Shown: positions 1-8,533 of the stretch, one piece after another | Layout: every line of letters begins with the position of its first letter | Position numbering within the stretch: position 1 is the stretch's first letter | NCBI GenBank assembly: GCA_036655755.1 | Contig: JAVVPN010000014.1 | Span: 1 to 49,144, forward strand | DNA length: 49,144 nt | From: JAUNSR01 sp036655755 | Lineage (GTDB): Bacteria; Bacteroidota; Bacteroidia; Bacteroidales; JAUNSR01 | Direction: 5' to 3' | The notes under the pieces: generated by a model | Told to the model about the DNA's origin: nothing | What the model saw: only the letters and a program-made list of their open reading frames with translations | Databases searched by the model: none | Program-made: the position numbers and the translations under genes

Positions 1-247
1 AATCTAGCTCTATCAACTGATTATTTTCATCATAAATAATAATATTTTTAATAGATAGTTTAAATATACTATTAGATTGATAATGGTGCTCTCCAACACT
101 TTTTATCAAATTAAAAATATAGGTGAATTGAGTGGGTGATAACCAACTTGTTTGGTCAATCTGCTTATAACCGTTTTCTTTTAGAAGATTAAACACCTCT
201 TCATCATAATATTCCCCTCTAAGAGATAATGGATCAAACACGTTCAT
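1..247 (-). CDS. Partial unknown protein, N-terminal 82 residues
   Basis: An open reading frame begins with ATG at 247 and runs leftward off the window without a stop, so only the N-terminal part is visible. It starts MNVFDPLSLRGEYYDEEVF, is acidic and mostly hydrophilic, and has no signal peptide or membrane segment. The codon pattern and the uninterrupted frame support a real gene. I do not recognise the family. It is divergent from the lipocalin gene, with about 190 bases of AT-rich DNA between them that could hold both promoters. Confidence 0.55.
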   Translation of the reverse strand, partial: MNVFDPLSLRGEYYDEEVFNLLKENGYKQIDQTSWLSPTQFTYIFNLIKSVGEHHYQSNSIFKLSIKNIIIYDENNQLIELD

Positions 248-435
248 ATTTTTAAGCTTTTAATTAAAAACCTATTTATGCCTAAAAATGTTTGTTTTTT
301 CCCGTTTCCACCATAATAAAAATAATTAAATATATTGTCAATGAGACCTCTTTTAAACTAAACCCTTTCTTCCATGTTATAAAAATAAAATCGCCATAAT
401 TCACATAAAGCTGAGATACCCAACAAAAGGTATAT

Positions 436-960
436 ATGAAAAGAGCCTTCGTTCTAACCATTCTTCTGTTTTTAACTTGTATCGGCATGCAAAGCTCCAA
501 TAAAATAGATTTGACCACTGTTAAGCAGGTGGATCTGAATCGTTATATGGGTACCTGGTATGAAATCGCACGATTCGACCACTCGTTCGAAAGAGGCTTG
601 GTAGGCGTTACGGCCACTTATACCCTATTACCGGACAACAAAATTCGAGTAATCAACAAAGGATATAAAAACACGCTTTCAGGAAAAGAAAGTGTAGCCA
701 AAGGAAAAGCGAAAGTACCTGATCCGAATGAGCCGGGGAAGTTGAAAGTATCCTTCTTCCTGTGGTTTTATGCCGATTATTATATTCTGGAACTCGACGA
801 GGAGAATTATTCGTATGCACTGATCGGCTCTTCGAGCGATAAATACCTGTGGATTCTCTCGCGCACGCCCATACTTCCGGAAAATACGCTGAACAGGTTG
901 CTCGAAAAAGCACGAAAACGAGGGTATGATACGGATAATCTTATCTTTGTGCCACAATAA
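436..960 (+). CDS. blc: Bacterial lipocalin (Blc-like)
   Basis: This 174-residue protein has an N-terminal hydrophobic export segment (about residues 4-18) and then the lipocalin signature GTWYEIARFDHSFERG at about residues 39-54, with the second conserved stretch of the family near the C-terminus (YLWILSRTP). Bacterial lipocalins form an eight-stranded barrel that binds fatty acids or lysophospholipids at the outer membrane. A cysteine at residue 15 sits in a poor lipobox (FLTC), so lipid anchoring is uncertain and a cleaved periplasmic form is possible. The gene stands alone ahead of a helicase gene that has its own promoter. The length is normal for the family. Confidence 0.9.
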   Translation: MKRAFVLTILLFLTCIGMQSSNKIDLTTVKQVDLNRYMGTWYEIARFDHSFERGLVGVTATYTLLPDNKIRVINKGYKNTLSGKESVAKGKAKVPDPNEPGKLKVSFFLWFYADYYILELDEENYSYALIGSSSDKYLWILSRTPILPENTLNRLLEKARKRGYDTDNLIFVPQ

Positions 961-981
961 TTCCAGTCTTACAACCGCCTC

Positions 982-1014
982 TTTAACTTATTCTAATCAA
1001 ATAAATTATCTTTG
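982..1014 (+). promoter_or_regulatory. Bacteroidetes-type promoter for the helicase gene
   Basis: TATCTTTG at 1007-1014 matches the Bacteroidetes -7 consensus TAnnTTTG. A TTTA element lies at 982-985, with 21 bases between. The predicted start of transcription is near 1018, about 20 bases before the ATG at 1038. Confidence 0.6.
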
Positions 1015-1037
1015 CCGCTCTATAAAACAGACGCGAG

Positions 1038-3821
1038 ATGATTAATGCGACCGAAAACTTTATACTTATCGATAATAAAATAAAAACGTTTCAAATAGAA
1101 CGTTGCTGGTTTGACCAAACTACCGATCGTTACAACGTACTATTTGCCGGAAATCCAACCATGTATTCCTATCGAAAGGAAAGAGTGGTATGGATCAAAG
1201 AACCCCAACAGCTTGACCCGAACGATTATCAGATTATTAAAGAGGGCCGCGTATTGTCGAATATTAAATCGATCTCCCTATTTAATACCGGAACCCAGAA
1301 ATACTGGCATCTCCGTTTTTGCAATAACAAGGAGTATACTTATTCTGAAGAGCAATTAGAGATATCAAAATCATGCTTAGCAACCTCTCCATCGAAAAAT
1401 GTATTTGAATATCTGAAGCAAGTGGCCGCTATAAACGGCATCTCTACCGAAGAGGGTGTTTCGTTGTTGTCAAAACAATACGACAACATCCGGTTTATTG
1501 ATAAGAATAAAGCGATTGCACCCTACCTCAATCCGGCGGACATCCAGCCGCGTAAACAGCAGGCTCCTGATTTAATCTTCCCTTTCGGGTGTAACGCAAG
1601 CCAATGCAAAGCGGTCAAGAATGCTTTTGAGAGTCAGATCAGCGTGATACAAGGTCCTCCCGGTACCGGCAAAACCCAAACCATCCTTAATATCGTCGCC
1701 AATATCTTAACGCTCGGTAAAACGGTTCTGGTCGTATCAAACAATAACTCGGCGATAACGAATATCTTCGACAAATTAGCAGAATACGAGCTGGCTTTTA
1801 TGGTGGCGTCGCTTGGTAAATCTGAAAACAAAGAGATTTTCATCTCTACACAAACAGAGAGAAACTATCCTTCTACAATCGGGTCATGGGAAGATGCGGA
1901 AAGTGAAAAGCAGGAATTTAAGACCGAAATTTTGCGTCTGACAGAGCGGTTGAATACCATATTTGCTCGCCAGGAGCGACTTGCACGCGCAAAACAAGAG
2001 GTTGAAGCACTCGATCTTGAATGGGTGCATTATAAAAAAGGTATTCTGCCCGGTCTGCCGGAGATTGAACTGCCTGCACATGTAAACCCGACGCAACTGT
2101 TGATGCTATGGAACGAGTGTCAGCGCATTGCCGAAGATACCGGTTTTCGCAAAATTCCGGCACTGGCGAACGTGTTACAAAAGTTAAGATGGTTTCTTTT
2201 CAAATTGAAAGTTTTCCGGATTTGTAAAATCACCGACAAAACTTTTTACGATCAGGAGAATGCTACGATGATAGCGGCATTTCATGTGTTATGGTATAAA
2301 TTCAGAATAAAGGAACTGCGCAGTGAAATCGGCGAACTGGAAGAGTATCTTAAAACGGAAGATGCCGGTAAACTTACGGGCCGCTTGTGCGAAATGTCGA
2401 TGCGCCATCTGAAAAACGCACTTTACAATATATACGGAAATAATCGAGAACGGCCAATCTTTGTTTCTGACGATTTTAAAAACGATTGGCGGAAAATATT
2501 GAAGGAGTACCCGGTTATATTAAGCACTACCTTTTCGTCGCGTTCGGGCTTAAACCCCAATGCCGTATATGATTATGTGATAATGGACGAGGCTTCACAG
2601 GTTTCTATCGAAACAGGAGCTTTGGCTTTATCGTGTGCGGAAAATGCAATTATTGTAGGCGACTCGATGCAGCTACCGAATGTTGTAACGGACGACGACA
2701 GAAAGATTCTCAGGAATATTGCCCGCAGATTCGATATTCTTCCGGGCTACGACTGTGCAGACAATAGCTTTTTACAATCTGTCTGTAAAATCCTTCCGGA
2801 CGTGCCGCAAACGTTGTTACGCGAACACTATCGCTGCCATCCCAAAATAATCAACTTTTGTAATCAGAAGTTTTATGGAGGAAACCTGATAATCATGACG
2901 CACGATAAGCAAGAAGCGGATGTGATTTGCGCCGTTAAAACGGTTGTCGGAAATCATTCAAGAGAACAGATGAATCGGCGGGAAATTGATGTCATTAAGG
3001 GGGAAGTGCTCCCTCAACTATCCTATGAGCCAGAGGAAATTGGCATTATTGCGCCCTATAACAATCAGGTAAACAGCATAAAGAATGATCTTGGCACAAG
3101 TAGAATTGATGTTGCAACAGTCCATAAATTTCAGGGAAGAGAGAAAAATGCCGTTATCATGACAACGGTCGATGATATTATTACCCCGTTCTCAGACGAT
3201 CCGAATCTTCTGAATGTAGCGGTATCGCGGGCGAAACAAAAATTCTACCTTGTAGTTTCGGGCAATGAGCAACCTCGCGATGGTAATATTTGCGATCTGA
3301 TTGCTTACATCGAATACAATAATTGTTCGGTCAGTGAGAGTAAGATTCACTCGATTTTCGATTACCTTTATCAACAATACACGGAAGTAAGAATCGCTTA
3401 TTTGAGAAAACACAAACGAATTTCTCAATATGATTCGGAAAATCTTACATATGCCCTTATTAAAGAGATTTTACAGGAAAATATACTGTTACATCATTTG
3501 GACGTAATCTGTCATCAGCCACTCAACATGCTGATTCGCGACTATTCTCTACTGAATAAGGAAGAGTGTAAATATGCGATGCATCATGCTACGCATATCG
3601 ATTTCCTGATTTATAACAGGGTTAGTAAAATGCCGGTGTTGGCCGTTGAAACCGACGGATACGCCTACCACAAGGCTGATTCTGCTCAGTTTGCAAGGGA
3701 TAAAAAGAAAGATAGGATATTAGATCTATACGGGATTGCGCTTGTAAGGTTATCAACGACAGGTAATAATGAGAAAAAGATGATCGTTGATAAGTTAATG
3801 GCTCTCTTGCATTTAAACTAA
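1038..3821 (+). CDS. SF1 (DNA2/NAM7-like) helicase with C-terminal PD-(D/E)XK-like nuclease domain
   Basis: This 927-residue protein has a full set of superfamily 1 helicase motifs: Walker A GPPGTGKT at residues 206-213, Walker B VIMDEAS near 515, GDSMQLP near 540, REHYRCHP near 593, TVHKFQGRE near 693 and NVAVSRAK near 725. A helical insertion between Walker A and B (about 280-460) is probably partly coiled coil. The last 120 residues resemble the DUF2726/Vsr-like restriction-endonuclease fold: HIDFLIYNR, then LAVETDGYAYH near 870 and a basic RDKKKDRILDLYGIALVRL stretch. The D, E-x-D and K positions fit a nuclease core. The N-terminal 190 residues are unrecognised. Helicase-nuclease fusions of this kind act in DNA repair or in single-gene phage defence. 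It has its own promoter and lies two genes before a uracil-DNA glycosylase. Confidence 0.85.
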   Translation: MINATENFILIDNKIKTFQIERCWFDQTTDRYNVLFAGNPTMYSYRKERVVWIKEPQQLDPNDYQIIKEGRVLSNIKSISLFNTGTQKYWHLRFCNNKEYTYSEEQLEISKSCLATSPSKNVFEYLKQVAAINGISTEEGVSLLSKQYDNIRFIDKNKAIAPYLNPADIQPRKQQAPDLIFPFGCNASQCKAVKNAFESQISVIQGPPGTGKTQTILNIVANILTLGKTVLVVSNNNSAITNIFDKLAEYELAFMVASLGKSENKEIFISTQTERNYPSTIGSWEDAESEKQEFKTEILRLTERLNTIFARQERLARAKQEVEALDLEWVHYKKGILPGLPEIELPAHVNPTQLLMLWNECQRIAEDTGFRKIPALANVLQKLRWFLFKLKVFRICKITDKTFYDQENATMIAAFHVLWYKFRIKELRSEIGELEEYLKTEDAGKLTGRLCEMSMRHLKNALYNIYGNNRERPIFVSDDFKNDWRKILKEYPVILSTTFSSRSGLNPNAVYDYVIMDEASQVSIETGALALSCAENAIIVGDSMQLPNVVTDDDRKILRNIARRFDILPGYDCADNSFLQSVCKILPDVPQTLLREHYRCHPKIINFCNQKFYGGNLIIMTHDKQEADVICAVKTVVGNHSREQMNRREIDVIKGEVLPQLSYEPEEIGIIAPYNNQVNSIKNDLGTSRIDVATVHKFQGREKNAVIMTTVDDIITPFSDDPNLLNVAVSRAKQKFYLVVSGNEQPRDGNICDLIAYIEYNNCSVSESKIHSIFDYLYQQYTEVRIAYLRKHKRISQYDSENLTYALIKEILQENILLHHLDVICHQPLNMLIRDYSLLNKEECKYAMHHATHIDFLIYNRVSKMPVLAVETDGYAYHKADSAQFARDKKKDRILDLYGIALVRLSTTGNNEKKMIVDKLMALLHLN

Positions 3822-3866
3822 ATCTCTATCTAAATTGTATAATCTGATATTTATAAGACAAACGAT

Positions 3867-4322
3867 ATGAATAAAAAAACAAAATGCAGCTTATTGCTAA
3901 TGATGATTACCTTCCTGTTCGTAGGAATCGGATGCCAGATGAAAACAAATAAGCAAGAGATTCCCTTTACGGTTGCCGAAAAATATTTTGTCAAAAATAC
4001 GGTAAAAAGTATCGATGAGCCCAAGATCACCACTCAAGAGGCGTTTAATCAGATTTTCGGAATGGCCACGGTAATGGGACCCAACGGGCGTCCTACCCCT
4101 ATCGATTTTGGGAAACAATACGTAATTGCCGTCATGAAACCTACTACCGATTACAAGACGACTTTAACTCCGGTTAGTTTACAGAAAGACTCAAAAGGGG
4201 ATATTATATTTTCATACAAAGTTGAGAAAGGTGAAAAACAAACTTACTCCTTCACTCCGGCCCTCCTGATTATTGTAGATAATAATTATACCGGCCCGAT
4301 TGTTCTGAAAGAGATAATGTAA
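3867..4322 (+). CDS. Small lipoprotein, possibly PrcB-like
   Basis: This 151-residue protein starts with a charged segment and a hydrophobic stretch ending in the good lipobox VGIGC (Cys about residue 23), so it is a predicted lipoprotein. The mature part contains EAFNQIFGMAT followed by IDFGKQYVIAVM, alternating strands and a C-terminal VDNNYTGPIVLKE. This order of a short helix and then an 'F-x-K-x-x-V-I-A-V' strand vaguely recalls the PrcB C-terminal domain of bacterial protease complexes, but I cannot confirm the match. It lies 45 bases after the helicase gene and 37 before the SMUG2 gene, so all three may be co-transcribed. Confidence 0.65.
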   Translation: MNKKTKCSLLLMMITFLFVGIGCQMKTNKQEIPFTVAEKYFVKNTVKSIDEPKITTQEAFNQIFGMATVMGPNGRPTPIDFGKQYVIAVMKPTTDYKTTLTPVSLQKDSKGDIIFSYKVEKGEKQTYSFTPALLIIVDNNYTGPIVLKEIM

Positions 4323-4359
4323 CCCTGACAACCTAATTTTTTAACCTGCCAGTCTAAAA

Positions 4360-5067
4360 ATGGATGACAAAAAACTTTCAGACCAAATAATACAATTCAA
4401 TCGGGAGTTGGATTATACGGGGAGTTTACCGCCGGGCTTTCGGGTGATTAATCCTTATTTGGATAACCCCGAAACGCTTGAGGTGATGGCCCGGTTTTAT
4501 CATAAATATTATAATGATTCGAATCCCCGAAAATTTATCTTAGGCATCAACCCCGGTCGATACGGAGCGGCTGTGACGGGCGTTCCGTTTACCGACACAA
4601 AACATCTGGAAAGTGTTTGCGGTATAAAAATGAAATCGGCTTATACCCATGAACCGTCGGCCGTATTCGTACATGAAATGATTAAAGCGGATGGTGGGGC
4701 AACCAAATTCTTTCAGGAGTTTTATATCAATTCGCTTTTTCCACTGGCTATTGTCCGGGAAACCAAAGATGGGAAATGGGTAAATGCCAACTATTATGAT
4801 GATGCGACTCTTTTTAAAATGACAGAAGATTTTATGATCTCTTCTTTAAAGAAACAGATCGACTTTGGATTGGATACTTCGCGCATATTTGTATTGGGGA
4901 AGAAAAATGCAAGTTATATTGAAAAACTAAACAAACGGGTAGCCCTTTTTGATAAGCTCGTAGTACTCGAGCACCCCAGATATATTCAACAATATAAATT
5001 GAAAGAAAAACAAACCTACATCGATAAATATATTTTAGAATTGAACCGTTCAAACAACGAAGGTTAG
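4360..5067 (+). CDS. SMUG2-type uracil-DNA glycosylase family protein (DUF4918)
   Basis: This 235-residue protein carries GINPGRYGAAVTGVPFTD (about residues 62-79), the substrate-pocket motif of the SMUG2 (DUF4918) branch of the uracil-DNA glycosylase superfamily. The second motif, LEHPRYI, is near residue 208, where family members have the HP(S/R) DNA-intercalating loop. FYINSLFPL lies between them, as in relatives. Such enzymes remove uracil or its oxidised derivatives from DNA in the cytoplasm as the first step of base-excision repair. The length fits the family. The neighbouring helicase-nuclease also acts on nucleic acid, which hints at a shared repair theme, but co-regulation is inference. 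Confidence 0.85.
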   Translation: MDDKKLSDQIIQFNRELDYTGSLPPGFRVINPYLDNPETLEVMARFYHKYYNDSNPRKFILGINPGRYGAAVTGVPFTDTKHLESVCGIKMKSAYTHEPSAVFVHEMIKADGGATKFFQEFYINSLFPLAIVRETKDGKWVNANYYDDATLFKMTEDFMISSLKKQIDFGLDTSRIFVLGKKNASYIEKLNKRVALFDKLVVLEHPRYIQQYKLKEKQTYIDKYILELNRSNNEG

Positions 5068-5102
5068 AAGGTAATTTTTAAATCAACAAAGCTAAAATAC
5101 GG

Positions 5103-5957
5103 ATGCAACACCTAAATGCAAGAATAAAAAAGATCTACGAATTATTTTTATCTAAACGCGCAAAAGAAAGATTCGAACATTTTATCATCATTCTTTCGCT
5201 TTGCAGTTTTGTGTTGCACTTGGCTGTTTTAATGAGTAAACGCCAATTCGGTGTAAACCTTATCGAAGCACTTTATACTCCTTTTACCATCATATTGCTT
5301 TATGAGGTTTATTTACTGGTGTATTATTTGCGAAAATCTACAATCGAATATATTGGTAAGCAGTACGAAATCATTACGCTGATTCTTATACGAGGTGTTT
5401 TTGAAGAAATATCGTACCGAAAATTCGACTTTACCGCATTGAGCGAAGCAGGAATCGCATTTGTCGTTAAACTATGCGCGATCATACTCCTTTTCTATTT
5501 GGTACATGTTTTTTATCGTATCGCAGCTCGCATCAAAAGGAAAAATCCATTGGCCGAATGTAAGAAACAATATTCCTTGCAATATCTCAACATTAAGAAA
5601 ATTCTCAGCCTAATACTTATCCTGGTATTCGTGGGGATACTGATATATAGCTCCATCGATTCTTTTGGAAATATGCGTTCGATTGAGGATCTTTTTGTAA
5701 TACTCAAAGAAGTAAATTACACGTTCTATTCGTTGTTCTTTACCACACTGATTTTGACGGAGGTATTTCTGCTGCTAATCATTATGTTTTATATTGATCT
5801 TTTCAGTATCATCATCCGAAATTCAGCCTTTATCATCTCCACGACCTTATTAAAAATGTCTTTTTCACAAACAGGCATTGCATTTACCGCCATGGTGTTA
5901 CTTGCTGTAGGATTCGGCGTGGTCATGCTTCGTATTTATCGTTTGTATGAAAAATGA
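5103..5957 (+). CDS. Polytopic inner-membrane protein of unknown function
   Basis: This 284-residue protein has about six or seven hydrophobic segments: near residues 25-45, 58-78, 118-143, 160-182, 203-228, 230-250 and 255-277. Basic loops (for example RIAARIKRKN) lie between them. The N-terminus is amphipathic and basic, with no cleavable signal peptide. I see no transporter signature, catalytic motif or pore loop and cannot name the family. It follows the SMUG2 gene by 35 bases on the same strand, so the two may share a transcript. Confidence 0.7.
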   Translation: MQHLNARIKKIYELFLSKRAKERFEHFIIILSLCSFVLHLAVLMSKRQFGVNLIEALYTPFTIILLYEVYLLVYYLRKSTIEYIGKQYEIITLILIRGVFEEISYRKFDFTALSEAGIAFVVKLCAIILLFYLVHVFYRIAARIKRKNPLAECKKQYSLQYLNIKKILSLILILVFVGILIYSSIDSFGNMRSIEDLFVILKEVNYTFYSLFFTTLILTEVFLLLIIMFYIDLFSIIIRNSAFIISTTLLKMSFSQTGIAFTAMVLLAVGFGVVMLRIYRLYEK

Positions 5958-6133
5958 GAAAGATTCGAATTAGTCACATGTAAGCTGATAACTCCCTGCC
6001 GGAAATCGGTTTCCGAAAGATCTTACCAAATCCGGATAGCACATAACAAAGCGTTGTAGGGTCATTGAGAATGAATCGATCGTTATCATTCATCAAATTC
6101 AAAAATTAAAAAAATCATATATATCACATTTTT

Positions 6134-6164
6134 TTTGCTTAAAAAATTATTTAATCTATTTTTA
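6134..6164 (+). promoter_or_regulatory. Predicted promoter of the GH29 gene
   Basis: TTTG at 6134-6137 is followed after exactly 19 bases by TATTTTTA at 6157-6164, one base off the TAnnTTTG consensus. Transcription would start near 6168, giving a leader of about 170 bases before the ATG at 6337. Confidence 0.5.
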
Positions 6165-6264
6165 CCGAATAAGAAATCCTGACACTACTTCAGGAAGGCT
6201 TTTTATATATACAGCCTACTCCTTATAACAATTCATTTTTCAATATTAGAATCAAAGATACACC

Positions 6265-6294
6265 CTTTATATACCTTCTATAAGGCATATAAAG
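6265..6294 (+). promoter_or_regulatory. Leader hairpin upstream of the GH29 gene
   Basis: CTTTATAT (6265-6272) pairs with ATATAAAG (6287-6294), and inside it CCTT pairs with AAGG around a CTAT loop, with one A/C mismatch between the stems. It lies 42 bases before the start codon in the predicted leader. There is no T tract, so it is not a simple terminator. Confidence 0.4.
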
Positions 6295-6336
6295 AGTTAT
6301 GAATTATGCTCATTCATCAATTCTAAATCTATAATT

Positions 6337-8097
6337 ATGAGACACAAGAAGGTATTCCTGAATCTCCTTATGGTACTATTTTCAATTTTTATTGTACAAG
6401 GTGCTATTCCTACCACAAAAGGCTTTAAAAAGCTAAATCTCATTTATAGCGATGCTATAAAATCATTAAATGAGGTGACTTCGCACGCCCAATTACCTAA
6501 AGCCATGACCCAGTTAAAGAAGCTTGAAAAAAAATGCGAAAATGATCCATCCATTATTGCAGTTCTGAAATCAGATCTTCAAAGCTGCCCCGAAAAATTA
6601 AAACCGACTTACCTACAATCTTTAAAACTACAATCAGATTTGAAAGATGCAGCCAAACGACTTGCAATGGGCGGTATCTTACAAAGTGATCAATATGGAG
6701 TTGATTTTAATAACTTTATGAATAAGATAAAGTTAAGCGATGATTCCATACAAGAACAGCCTTTATTGGAAGGCGCTCCCTATGAAAGTAAAGAGGATAG
6801 AGATAAACGCATGAAATGGTGGCGCGACGGTAAGTTTGGAATGTTTATCCATTATGGTCTATATTCCGGATTAGGAGGAGAAGTAAAAGGCAAGAAATAT
6901 GAAGGTTGCGTCGAATGGATTCAGATGCAATCGGGCTTAGACAGTGAATCTTATGCCGCAGAAGCAATTGATAAATTTACACCAAAATCGGGTAAAGCTG
7001 CCGAGTGGGTTAAATTAGCAAAAGAAGCTGGTTGCACGTATACAGTATTAACAACCAGACATCATGAAGGTTATAATATGTTTGATACCAAATTCACGGA
7101 TTTCAATGTAAAGAAAACAAAAGGTATCGACATCGTTGAGGAATATTCACATGCATGCAAAGAGGAGGGGATAAAAGCGGGCTATTATGTTTCTCTTTTA
7201 GATTGGTCACATCCGGATTACGACCCTTCTAATTCAGGAATCTCCTATCCTAAAGGAAATTACGACGCCCAGACACAAGGTAAACGCCAATTCGGGAATC
7301 ATAAAAAATACAAAGAGTATCTTTTAAATATCTTTGATGAATTGACGACCAACTATCCGGTCGATTTAGTATGGTGGGATTTTAGCCAACCTAATTTCCA
7401 GGGAGATCATGCGTGGGGAGCTACAAAACTGATGCATACGTTGTTTAATAAAAATCCGAATGCCATTCAAAACAATCGTCTTTATCATTCAGACAATCAT
7501 CTAAGTGAAGGTGGAATCAAAGTTACCCCTACATGGAAAGGCGACTATTCTACAGCCGAACATCATGTTCCGGCAACCGGAATCGATGGTGATTGGGAAA
7601 CCTGTCAGACATTGAATGGAACATGGGGATACTCCGCTGATAATCAAAAATGGAAATCGTCTGAAGATCTTATCCATGAATTAATTGATGTTGTCAGTCG
7701 GGGAGGTAATTTCCTGTTAAATATAGGTCCTGAACCAGATGGATCGATTCCTGCGGAAAGTGTTCGTATTTTCAAAGAGATCGGAAGCTGGATGGATAAA
7801 AATAATGAAGCAATTTATGGAACAAGAGCGAATCCGTTTGATGTTGAATTTGAGTGGGGACGTGTTACTCGTAAAGGCGATGATTTGACGTATCTGTTTG
7901 TTTATGACAAACCCGAAAATAATACATTATCGATTCCTTGCCTGTTTGACAACAATATGGAAGCATCTTTGCTGGATGGAGGAGATAAAATTAAAGTTAC
8001 ACAGGATAATATAAATAAAAAATCATCATTTAATATTGCCGATATAACATTACAAAAGGGTGCGACCGTTATTAAAGTAACAGGAAAACGCAAATAA
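6337..8097 (+). CDS. Exported alpha-L-fucosidase, GH29, with helical N-terminal extension
   Basis: This 586-residue protein has an N-terminal signal peptide (hydrophobic residues 6-20, cleavage near QGA). Residues 25-150 form an unrecognised, mostly helical, Lys/Leu-rich extension. The GH29 domain begins at about 157: KFGMFIHYGLYS (167-178), TTRHHEGYNMFD (239-250), AGYYVSLLDWSHP (281-293) and VDLVWWDFSQPNF (342-354), in which Asp348 is the predicted nucleophile. A beta-sandwich C-terminal domain follows from about 490. GH29 enzymes remove alpha-linked L-fucose from glycans with retention. Here it would act in the periplasm or at the surface. The usual WFDG nucleophile motif reads WWDF, so substrate preference may differ. 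It is a single-gene unit ended by the terminator at 8106-8149. Confidence 0.92.
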   Translation: MRHKKVFLNLLMVLFSIFIVQGAIPTTKGFKKLNLIYSDAIKSLNEVTSHAQLPKAMTQLKKLEKKCENDPSIIAVLKSDLQSCPEKLKPTYLQSLKLQSDLKDAAKRLAMGGILQSDQYGVDFNNFMNKIKLSDDSIQEQPLLEGAPYESKEDRDKRMKWWRDGKFGMFIHYGLYSGLGGEVKGKKYEGCVEWIQMQSGLDSESYAAEAIDKFTPKSGKAAEWVKLAKEAGCTYTVLTTRHHEGYNMFDTKFTDFNVKKTKGIDIVEEYSHACKEEGIKAGYYVSLLDWSHPDYDPSNSGISYPKGNYDAQTQGKRQFGNHKKYKEYLLNIFDELTTNYPVDLVWWDFSQPNFQGDHAWGATKLMHTLFNKNPNAIQNNRLYHSDNHLSEGGIKVTPTWKGDYSTAEHHVPATGIDGDWETCQTLNGTWGYSADNQKWKSSEDLIHELIDVVSRGGNFLLNIGPEPDGSIPAESVRIFKEIGSWMDKNNEAIYGTRANPFDVEFEWGRVTRKGDDLTYLFVYDKPENNTLSIPCLFDNNMEASLLDGGDKIKVTQDNINKKSSFNIADITLQKGATVIKVTGKRK

Positions 8098-8105
8098 TTT
8101 AGCTT

Positions 8106-8149
8106 ATACTCCCCCTATTCCGCTGAAGGCCTTGGAATAGGGGGAGTAT
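8106..8149. terminator. Bidirectional terminator between the GH29 gene and the thioredoxin-fold gene
   Basis: A perfect 16-bp inverted repeat, ATACTCCCCCTATTCC (8106-8121) and its complement at 8134-8149, encloses a 12-base loop. It follows the fucosidase stop codon and abuts the stop codon of the convergent gene at 8150, so it can end both transcripts. Confidence 0.85.
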
Positions 8150-8410
8150 TTATTTCAATACATCCCGTAAGATTTTTTCAACCTCCGGCTTATAAATTCC
8201 GCCTTCATGTACCTTCTTCCCATCCACATAAAAAGTAGGAACATAATAATAATCATACTTATCAGCTACTTCTGGTTCACGGGACTCCTCGATGGTTTCA
8301 ATCTCTATACCGGCAAATTCCGGATGCTCCTCTTTCAACTCTTCAATATACTTGAATGCCTTTTTACAAAAGGGGCAATTTTGCAAATAGAAAATAGTAA
8401 GATGCTTCAT
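8150..8410 (-). CDS. Glutaredoxin/thioredoxin-fold protein with CPFC motif
   Basis: This 86-residue protein starts MKHLTIFYLQNCPFCKKAF. The redox motif CPFC follows the first strand, as in glutaredoxins, and YYYVPTFYVDGKKVHEG contains the cis-proline (VPT) and the glycine-rich turn of the thioredoxin fold. It probably acts as a small cytoplasmic thiol-disulfide oxidoreductase. I chose the ATG at 8410 because the fold begins there; an in-frame ATG at 8428 would add six residues (MFKKSI) and cannot be excluded. A long hairpin lies upstream at 8458-8500. The gene is monocistronic and convergent with the fucosidase gene. Confidence 0.85.
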   Translation of the reverse strand: MKHLTIFYLQNCPFCKKAFKYIEELKEEHPEFAGIEIETIEESREPEVADKYDYYYVPTFYVDGKKVHEGGIYKPEVEKILRDVLK

Positions 8411-8457
8411 AATTGATTTCTTGAACATTTATAAAATACACTTCTATTATATTATAC

Positions 8458-8500
8458 GAAACAAGCAGGTAATAAATAAAGTTTATTATCTGCTTGTTTC
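8458..8500. repeat. Long perfect-type hairpin (19-bp stem, 5-base loop)
   Basis: The left arm at 8458-8476 and the right arm at 8482-8500 pair over 19 bases, with a single G/A difference that becomes a G-U pair in plus-strand RNA. The loop is TAAAG. It lies 30 bases upstream of the longest possible start of the CPFC gene and about 30 bases before a possible 39-codon reading frame on the other strand. No tract of T follows on the plus strand beyond TATTTATA. Confidence 0.7.
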
Positions 8501-8533
8501 TATTTATAACGGCATAGCGAAAATACGATTACA

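Larger units (their letters stand above)
5958..6336. other. AT-rich intergenic region upstream of the fucosidase gene
   Basis: No convincing gene was found in these 379 bases. They hold a short hairpin at 6000-6015 (CGGAAA/TTTCCG with a 4-base loop) that could be a weak terminator, the fucosidase promoter at 6134-6164, and a long predicted leader with two small hairpins (6196-6217 and 6265-6294). Confidence 0.6.

Noticed and set aside
282..518. 78-codon minus-strand frame overlapping the start of the lipocalin gene
   Set aside because: It is hydrophobic because it is antisense to the signal peptide and AT-rich leader; the lipocalin frame has clear family motifs.
5958..6336. tRNA or other RNA gene in the gap before the fucosidase gene
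   Set aside because: No cloverleaf or TTCGA-type T-loop was seen; the region is too AT-rich and is explained by promoter and leader.
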